Assembly: GCA_002731195.1 (NCBI GenBank) | Contig: PCAI01000048.1 | Span: 1 to 28,085 of the forward strand | Length of the DNA stretch: 28,085 bases | Origin: Methanobacteriota archaeon | GTDB lineage: Archaea > Thermoplasmatota > Poseidoniia > Poseidoniales > Thalassarchaeaceae | Direction: 5' to 3' | In this document: positions 23,718 to 28,085 of the stretch, piece by piece | Numbering within the stretch: the stretch's first letter is position 1 | How the letters are laid out: the number at the start of each line of letters is the position of its first letter | Translations under genes and position numbers: made by a program | The notes under the pieces: generated by a model | Databases searched by the model: none | Seen by the model: the letters and a program-made list of their open reading frames with translations, nothing else | What the model was told of the DNA's origin: nothing

Positions 23718-24512
23718 ATGGGTTTACTTGAAAAAGCAGAAAAAATTCAAACTGACGAAAAGGTAATCGAAACTCCTGCTCCTGTCACGGCATCAGTAGT
23801 AGAACCGAAACCAGTGAAAGCTAGTAAAAAAAGTAGAAGAGAAAGAAAGGCAGAAAAGCCAAAAAAGACTCGCCCAGTCAAAGAAAAGAAGATTAGAGTA
23901 GCAAAAAATATCCCAGTAGGATTTGAAGCAGCAACAAACTTACAAAAAAGAACAAGGAGATTTGTAGATTTTACTGTAAGTTATGGATGGGCCGTTCCTG
24001 TTATTGCAGCTCAGGGCTATATGGCAGATCCTCCTGACATAACCTACTTCATTATTCTAGGACTTTTATTAACCATAGGAAATTTAGGCGTATTGCCTGC
24101 ATACACAAATCGTTCTATGGGTAATTGGGTAAGTAGGACTAGATATGTGAATGTTCGTGGTGATAACCCAACATGGTTTTTCCTTACTATCAAGGGACTA
24201 ACGACATCATTTGTAATATTATCAGTTTTTGCTATTTTAGTTACTCTAAATGGTCTTTCTCTAGGAGATTCGACATTAGGAATGATTTTCAGAGTAATAG
24301 GACTATTACTAATAATACCTCCTTTAATTGATTATGCTATGTATAGAAGAAGATCAAATGGATTAGGCCTTTGGGACACTGTCTTTGGAGGAGTGTGGAT
24401 GGTTAAGACTGGTAAATCCGCTGAGGCGAAAGGATGGTTAAAGAGATTAGAATCTCTTGGTGATTTCGCTGAATCAAGAGGGTTATTAAAGGAAAATGAA
24501 GACACCGATTAA
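23718..24512 (+). CDS. RDD-like membrane protein with basic N-terminal tail
   Basis: A protein of about 264 residues. Residues 1-75 are polar and strongly basic (SRRERKAEKPKKTRPVKEKK). Four hydrophobic segments follow, near AVPVIAAQGYMA, YFIILGLLLTIGNLGVLPAY, TTSFVILSVFAILVTLNGL and FRVIGLLLIIPPLIDYAMY. RRFVDFTV before the first segment and GLGLWDTVFGGVWMV after the last resemble the RDD family's Arg/Asp positions and 'hD.lagT.vv' ending; the assignment is tentative. ATG at 23718 is preferred to GTG at 23709, with GTGATT as ribosome binding site inside the end of the EF-hand gene. The tight coupling suggests the EF-hand protein works at the membrane with it. Confidence 0.75.
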   Translation: MGLLEKAEKIQTDEKVIETPAPVTASVVEPKPVKASKKSRRERKAEKPKKTRPVKEKKIRVAKNIPVGFEAATNLQKRTRRFVDFTVSYGWAVPVIAAQGYMADPPDITYFIILGLLLTIGNLGVLPAYTNRSMGNWVSRTRYVNVRGDNPTWFFLTIKGLTTSFVILSVFAILVTLNGLSLGDSTLGMIFRVIGLLLIIPPLIDYAMYRRRSNGLGLWDTVFGGVWMVKTGKSAEAKGWLKRLESLGDFAESRGLLKENEDTD

Positions 24513-24551
24513 TAACCGTTAAGACCATTACTTTTACAGCATGTATTTATT

Positions 24552-24773
24552 ATGGATGAGCCTGAATATAGAGAGGGTTTCTTAAATCATCCACTATTAC
24601 AAACTTTCATTTTTTATTCTATATTTAGAGCAATTTATGGTGCTGGCATTGTGGTTGTAACTTGGATATTTGCTACAAATTCAAATTTACATCCTTCATA
24701 TTCAATAGTATTTTTACTCTTCTCTATGGTTTTTTCACGTTATTTATTTAAAAAAATAAGAAATAATAATTAG
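24552..24773 (+). CDS. Small membrane protein
   Basis: A 73-residue protein with two predicted membrane segments: LQTFIFYSIFRAIYGAGIVVVTWIF (here read as about residues 13-37, with a charged Arg near its middle) and SIVFLLFSMVFSRYLF, followed by a basic tail (KKIRNNN). No family recognised. There is no clear Shine-Dalgarno site, so a leaderless transcript is possible. It lies between the RDD-like and cupin genes on the same strand. Confidence 0.55.
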   Translation: MDEPEYREGFLNHPLLQTFIFYSIFRAIYGAGIVVVTWIFATNSNLHPSYSIVFLLFSMVFSRYLFKKIRNNN

Positions 24774-24813
24774 TATCGCTTATGTCAATTCTAAATATGC
24801 GTGGTGAACACTA

Positions 24814-25173
24814 ATGGAAAAAGTTAATCTAAAACAAAAATTCTCTAAATTTTCTGACCATTGGTCTCCAAAAGTGATAGCGGAAATGAATGATTATCAA
24901 TTTAAAATTGTTAAAATAAAAAATGACTTCGTATGGCATAGTCATGAAGAAACTGATGAAGTTTTCTTTGTCATAGATGGTGAAATGAGTATTCATTTTG
25001 AAGATTCAATTGTTGAATTGAATAAAGGAGAGTTAATTGTCGTCCCAAAAGGGATACGGCATATGCCTTCTTCTGAAGAAGAATGCTTAGTCATGCTAGT
25101 AGAACCTAGAGGAACGATCAATACTGGCGACAATGTTGGTGATTTAACTGCCGATAATGATATTTGGTTATAA
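24814..25173 (+). CDS. Cupin-domain protein
   Basis: A 119-residue single-domain cupin. Motif 1 is HSHEETDEVFFVIDGEM (two His and a Glu) and motif 2 is GELIVVPKGIRHMP (His), so the usual 3-His/1-Glu metal site is complete. Conserved-cupin proteins of this size serve as small metal-dependent oxygenases, isomerases or ligand sensors; the reaction cannot be told from sequence. The start ATG has GGTGA 6 bases upstream. It precedes the AlkB-type hydroxylase by 51 bases on the same strand, which may be chance or a shared metabolic role. Confidence 0.87.
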   Translation: MEKVNLKQKFSKFSDHWSPKVIAEMNDYQFKIVKIKNDFVWHSHEETDEVFFVIDGEMSIHFEDSIVELNKGELIVVPKGIRHMPSSEEECLVMLVEPRGTINTGDNVGDLTADNDIWL

Positions 25174-25224
25174 CCGCTCCTGGGATAAAAAATGCTAAGA
25201 TAAGAAATACTCTCGCAAACATGT

Positions 25225-26235
25225 ATGAATGAGCAGACAAATCTAAATCCTGAACCCTGGATAGTCCATTTGTTAGGCCTTATTAGCCCAGCATTAGTAA
25301 TAGCAGGTAATCTGGTTGGTGGGATCTATACAGCTATGGGGGTTGTATTCATATGGGTAATAGGTCCTTTTTTGGATATTATATTAGGTAAGTCTTCCCA
25401 ATCACGCCCTCCTAGGGAATCTGGGCTACCATTTGAAATTCTTCTTTGGGTCCATGGATTATTGCATATAGTCATTATTAGTACATTCTTCTATTTTGCT
25501 AATCAACAATCGGAGATTAATATATGGTTGATAACGGCTTCATTATCCACAGGCCTAGTTTCTGGTGCTTCCGCTATTGTAACTGCACACGAATTAGGTC
25601 ATAAAAAACCTAGAAGTCCGGGATGGCTTCTAGCTAGATTCCTTCTTTTTAGTGTTCATTACACTCATTTCACTACAGAACATAATCATATTCACCATAA
25701 GTGGGTCGCTACAGATAAAGATGCTGCAAGCGCCAAGAAAGATGAAGGAATTTGGAGATTCTGGTTACGTACAATCCCTGCTCAATTTATTTCTTCAGTA
25801 AATGTCCATCGTTCAAAAGGCAGACATGGAATTCGTAATCCTTCTTACCAGGGTTTAATGATACAAATTACTGTCACACTGGCATTACTATTACTCCCTA
25901 ATGGAATTAGAATCATTACCGGATGGTTCATCGCTTCTATGATTGCTATATTGACTCTTGAATATGTAAATTATATCAGACATTGGGGTTTAAGAAGACA
26001 AACTGATGAACGTCAGACACAAATGCATTCATGGAATACAGAAGCACGTTGGTCACGTTGGTCATTACTTGAATTAACACGTCACTCAGATCATCATTTG
26101 AAGGCTAGTACACCGTTTTGGAAATTACAACCACATCCAGATGCACCTGAATTACCAGCTGGATATTATGCTTGTTGGTGGCCTTGCTTAATACCTCCTT
26201 TATGGGCGAAATGGGTTTCTCCTCGTTTACCTTAA
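25225..26235 (+). CDS. AlkB-type membrane di-iron hydroxylase
   Basis: An integral membrane non-haem di-iron enzyme of 336 residues in the AlkB (alkane 1-monooxygenase/xylene monooxygenase) family. The three His boxes are intact: AHELGHKK, FTTEHNHIHHKWVAT and LTRHSDHH; the AlkB-specific NYIRHWGL motif lies between boxes 2 and 3, and the C-terminus APELPAGYY...PPLWAKW is typical. Four to six membrane segments occur (for example LVIAGNLVGGIYTAMGVVFI and IQITVTLALLLLPNGI). It would hydroxylate a terminal C-H bond of an alkane, fatty acyl or related hydrophobic substrate using O2 and a rubredoxin-like electron donor. No rubredoxin or reductase is fused or adjacent. The presence of a thiolase elsewhere in the window fits hydrocarbon or lipid oxidation but does not prove it. 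Confidence 0.92.
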   Translation: MNEQTNLNPEPWIVHLLGLISPALVIAGNLVGGIYTAMGVVFIWVIGPFLDIILGKSSQSRPPRESGLPFEILLWVHGLLHIVIISTFFYFANQQSEINIWLITASLSTGLVSGASAIVTAHELGHKKPRSPGWLLARFLLFSVHYTHFTTEHNHIHHKWVATDKDAASAKKDEGIWRFWLRTIPAQFISSVNVHRSKGRHGIRNPSYQGLMIQITVTLALLLLPNGIRIITGWFIASMIAILTLEYVNYIRHWGLRRQTDERQTQMHSWNTEARWSRWSLLELTRHSDHHLKASTPFWKLQPHPDAPELPAGYYACWWPCLIPPLWAKWVSPRLP

Positions 26236-26294
26236 TGTATAATCTCGTTAGATTATATATTCGATGTCTCTGGCTCAATCATAAGGGTGCTTGT

Positions 26295-26528
26295 ATGGAT
26301 ATCACGATGTTTGGTGCATATATTGGTATGATAATGGTCTTAATCGCATTTGCATCCGAGTCAAGAGGACTTGTTTCAAGTCGATCTTTGACCTATTTGC
26401 TTTTGATGTTTTTAGGAGAATCATTACTCACATTAAGGGCATATGTTACTGAAGAGTGGCCCTTTGCAGTTCTGGGAGGAATTTGGGCACTTTTTGCCGC
26501 CTATTCAATATTGAAGCCACCTAAATGA
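26295..26528 (+). CDS. Small membrane protein (CBU_0592-like)
   Basis: A 77-residue protein with three hydrophobic segments (MFGAYIGMIMVLIAFA, LTYLLLMFLGESLLTLRAY, WPFAVLGGIWALFAAYSI). The pattern of a Gly-rich first helix, a central helix and a final W-A-L-x-A-x-Y helix resembles the small CBU_0592-type membrane proteins of unknown function; this is a weak resemblance. ATG at 26295 has AAGGGTG a few bases upstream; the earlier open frame overlaps the AlkB gene and is not used. It is separated from alkB-like by 59 bases and followed by a T-rich terminator. Confidence 0.65.
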   Translation: MDITMFGAYIGMIMVLIAFASESRGLVSSRSLTYLLLMFLGESLLTLRAYVTEEWPFAVLGGIWALFAAYSILKPPK

Positions 26529-26541
26529 TACTAAAATATTA

Positions 26542-26547
26542 TTTTTT
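26542..26547 (+). terminator. T-run terminator after the small membrane protein gene
   Basis: A run of six T within a longer T-rich stretch (to about 26560) begins 13 bases after the stop codon at 26528, as expected for archaeal intrinsic termination. It is followed by a new TATA box, so it marks an operon boundary. Confidence 0.5.
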
Positions 26548-26570
26548 ATTTCTCTTAATTAAACACTCAT

Positions 26571-26578
26571 TAATATAT
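26571..26578 (+). promoter_or_regulatory. TATA box for the DUF2892-like gene (leaderless)
   Basis: TAATATAT lies 20 bases before the GTG at 26599, about 24 from its centre. The distance fits transcription starting at the start codon, and no ribosome binding site intervenes. Confidence 0.4.
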
Positions 26579-26598
26579 CTGGGCATAATGCTATACTT

Positions 26599-26832
26599 GT
26601 GGAAAGGAATTGTAATATAGACTCCAAGGGCAAGTTATTTCGCCTCATAATTGGTCTTTTATCGGTATCTGGAGGTATTGTATTGGTTTCATTATTCAAT
26701 TACGATGTACTCATTTCTTACACTGCACTAACAATAGGCTTAATGTCAATAATGGGAGGTTTGTTTGCAATCTGGGAAGCTAGAGAAGGGTGGTGTGTAG
26801 TTAGAGCAATTGGCATTAAGACTCCATTTTGA
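26599..26832 (+). CDS. DUF2892-like small membrane protein
   Basis: A 77-residue protein with the layout of the DUF2892/YgaP-type membrane family: an N-terminal RNCNIDSKGKLFRLIIG (family form 'NvG..DR..R...G'), two membrane helices (LIIGLLSVSGGIVLVSLF and ALTIGLMSIMGGLFAIW), and the end WCVVRAIGIKTPF, where family members have 'CP.y..lGi.T'. The function of the family is unknown; in some bacteria the domain is fused to rhodanese. It starts with GTG downstream of a TATA-like box, giving its own leaderless transcript. Two cysteines (one at each end) are present. Confidence 0.65.
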   Translation: MERNCNIDSKGKLFRLIIGLLSVSGGIVLVSLFNYDVLISYTALTIGLMSIMGGLFAIWEAREGWCVVRAIGIKTPF

Positions 26833-26851
26833 TTTTGTCTTTTATGATTAG

Positions 26852-27910
26852 TTATTCAGATTCACTATCATATCTTATTTTAGCAAGTTCCCTCATGTCC
26901 TCATGATGCCCGCCTTCATTTATTGCTTCTTGATCATGCTCATCTAATATTTCTACACCCAGTAAAGTTTCAATAATATCTTCCATTGTAATTATTCCTG
27001 AAGTGCCTCCGAATTCATCCCTTACTACCATTATTTGGACTTTATTTTCTAGGAGTATGTCTAACGCTTTATCTACAGAATCTTCCTCTCTGCATGACTT
27101 AATATCTCTAGAAATATCAGTCATTACTACATCATGTTCATCATTTGCTGCTCTTCTTAGGATTTCATTACGCAATACAAATCCCCTAACATCATCTATA
27201 TTTTCTCCAGTAATTGGCATCCTTCCATTAATCATTATTGGCATCCTTGAGAGTACATCACTAATGCTTTCATCATGGGAAACAGTACTCATTACTACTC
27301 TTGGAGTCATCACACTACCAACAGAAATTTCTCTCAATTTAAGTAAGTTTTGTATCACCATTTCTTCATCTTCCTCTATGACATCTGACTCTTCTGCTAT
27401 GTCTGCCATGACAGATAGTTCTGTTCTAGTGACTGTTTCTGGATGAACTTCTGGCAATAGTTTTCTGATATATTCTATGGGTTTTATTATGATGACTAAG
27501 ATCAACATCATTATTCTTAAGATATTATAGGATGGTATGGTTAACTTCCTCCAATACAAAGCACCTATTGTTTTAGGTAGTATTTCACTTAGGAGTAGTA
27601 TTGCTAAAGTCAAAATAGCAGCCGAAACGGCTACTACATATTCTCCTTCAAAGGAATTTTCTACTTCAGACCCTACACCAAGAGCGCCTACAGTATGAGC
27701 AATAGTATTCAGAGTTAATATCGCAGTTAAAGGCCTTTCAGGATCTTCTTTATATTGTGACCATCCTTTACTAATTTTTGGATGAGTGTCTTTCAAAGAC
27801 AGGATATGACTATGGCTAGTTGAAAGTAATACTGCTTCTAATATACTACATAGGAAAGAAGCACCTAATGCTAGTGAAGAATAAAGAATAATAAGTGTAT
27901 AATCTGTCAA
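26852..27910 (-). CDS. CNNM/DUF21 membrane protein with CBS domains
   Basis: A 352-residue member of the CNNM/CorC (DUF21-CBS) family, associated with Mg2+/divalent cation efflux or homeostasis. The DUF21 membrane part (about residues 1-150) has segments such as LIILYSSLALGASFLCSILE, with SEILPKTIGALYW as the family signature. An acidic linker (EESDVIEEDEEMVIQNLLKL) leads to the CBS pair: VMTPRVVMSTVSHDES in the first and VQIMVVRDEFGGTSGIITME in the second. The extra C-terminal CorC/HlyC domain of longer members is missing. It starts with TTG, GAGG lies about 10 bases upstream, and a TATA box at 27930-27937 would place transcription start close to the TTG. Confidence 0.9.
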   Translation of the reverse strand: MTDYTLIILYSSLALGASFLCSILEAVLLSTSHSHILSLKDTHPKISKGWSQYKEDPERPLTAILTLNTIAHTVGALGVGSEVENSFEGEYVVAVSAAILTLAILLLSEILPKTIGALYWRKLTIPSYNILRIMMLILVIIIKPIEYIRKLLPEVHPETVTRTELSVMADIAEESDVIEEDEEMVIQNLLKLREISVGSVMTPRVVMSTVSHDESISDVLSRMPIMINGRMPITGENIDDVRGFVLRNEILRRAANDEHDVVMTDISRDIKSCREEDSVDKALDILLENKVQIMVVRDEFGGTSGIITMEDIIETLLGVEILDEHDQEAINEGGHHEDMRELAKIRYDSESE

Positions 27911-27929
27911 TTTTGTTGCCTCTAGAGTG

Positions 27930-27937
27930 TTATATAA
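27930..27937. promoter_or_regulatory. Palindromic TATA box, possibly bidirectional
   Basis: TTATATAA is its own reverse complement. On the minus strand it lies about 23 bases from the TTG of the CNNM gene, fitting leaderless transcription; on the plus strand it would start a transcript near 27960 toward the synthetase gene at 28049. Which direction is used cannot be told from sequence. Confidence 0.5.
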
Positions 27938-27960
27938 TTCGTATTATCTTCAATAATTTG

Positions 27961-28048
27961 CAGATTCACGAGGGGGGCTCCTTACCTTCCGAACCGAACA
28001 TGACATAAATATCTAACTTTTGGCAACGCATGCCACAGGTGAGGAAAA
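27961..28048 (+). other. G+C-rich possible structured leader
   Basis: 88 non-coding bases richer in G+C (about 46% over 27961-28060 by my count) than the surroundings. Two pairings are visible: TGGCA at 28021-28025 with TGCCA at 28031-28035 around a 5-base loop, and CCTTACC at 27980-27986 with GGTGAGG at 28038-28044 (7 pairs, one G-U). The latter would hide the ribosome binding site of the next gene. A competing TATA-like ATAAATAT at about 28006-28013 would instead give a short leader lacking the first half of the pair. Confidence 0.35.
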
Positions 28049-28085
28049 TGGAATACGTAACTATTTTTATGGCTTGGCCCTATGC
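28049..28085 (+). CDS. Class I aminoacyl-tRNA synthetase, probably methionyl, N-terminal fragment
   Basis: ATG at 28049 follows GGTGAGG with a 4-base gap, the best possible ribosome binding site here, and opens a frame that runs off the window. The visible peptide is MEYVTIFMAWPY plus Ala. A short hydrophobic strand followed by 'PYA' is how class I synthetases of the Met/Leu group begin before the HIGH motif (PYANG..H.GH), and archaeal MetRS commonly starts this way. Only 12 residues are visible, so MetRS versus LeuRS, or an unrelated protein, cannot be settled. Confidence 0.5.

Noticed and set aside
27961..28080. Possible 5S rRNA or SRP RNA, suggested by TTCCGAACCGAACATGA and the G+C-rich block
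   Set aside because: The expected helices do not form around the CCGAAC loop, the SRP tetraloop context is wrong on the minus strand, and a protein start with a strong ribosome binding site lies inside the interval at 28049.

Overview
The window looks like a compact, A+T-rich (roughly one third G+C by eye) chromosome segment from a marine euryarchaeon-like archaeon of the Thermoplasmatota, most plausibly marine group II (Poseidoniales) or a close relative. The domain assignment rests on archaeal-type uS12, uS7, EF-2, PriS, prefoldin beta, KEOPS Pcc1, isopentenyl phosphate kinase, a UbiD-type decarboxylase of the archaeal mevalonate kind, and archaeal TATA boxes and GGTGA/GAGG ribosome binding sites. 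The order-level placement is inference. No mobile element, CRISPR array, tRNA or rRNA was found, and no gene-free gap reaches 300 bases.

Layout. 1-1519 (+): an unidentified gene end, Pcc1, prefoldin beta and an unidentified helical protein, tightly coupled. 1483-4125 (-): UbiD-family decarboxylase, a TPR-like protein and a Nudix hydrolase. 4259-7640 (+): translation block uS12, uS7, EF-2. 7644-10175 (-): isopentenyl phosphate kinase followed by a fused isopentenyl-diphosphate isomerase/GGPP synthase; with the UbiD enzyme these would supply the last steps of archaeal lipid precursor synthesis. 10263-15347: a zinc-ribbon protein (+), KptA (-), thiolase (+), CoaBC (+) and prolyl-tRNA synthetase (+). 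15334-17714 (-): a two-subunit transketolase and a small membrane protein. 17833-21172: menaquinone (futalosine) genes mqnE and mqnA (+) facing mqnD (-), with a half-length deoxyhypusine-hydroxylase-like HEAT protein coupled behind mqnD. 21262-22714 (+): a 64-residue protein and the primase small subunit. 22786-26832 (+): an EF-hand protein, an RDD-like membrane protein, small membrane proteins, a cupin and an AlkB-type membrane di-iron hydroxylase. 26852-27910 (-): a CNNM/CBS protein. From 28049 (+) a class I aminoacyl-tRNA synthetase, probably MetRS, begins and is cut by the window end.

The most notable observations are: (1) a single-half DOHH-like protein that keeps both His-Glu pairs at the eukaryotic spacing of 33 residues and a linker motif otherwise known before the second half of eukaryotic DOHH; (2) the IDI-GGPPS fusion, with a eukaryote/bacteria-type (type I) isomerase; (3) an AlkB-type hydroxylase in an archaeon; (4) a possible structured leader, able to pair with the ribosome binding site, in front of the terminal aminoacyl-tRNA synthetase gene; and (5) departures from expected active-site residues in KptA and the CoaC domain.
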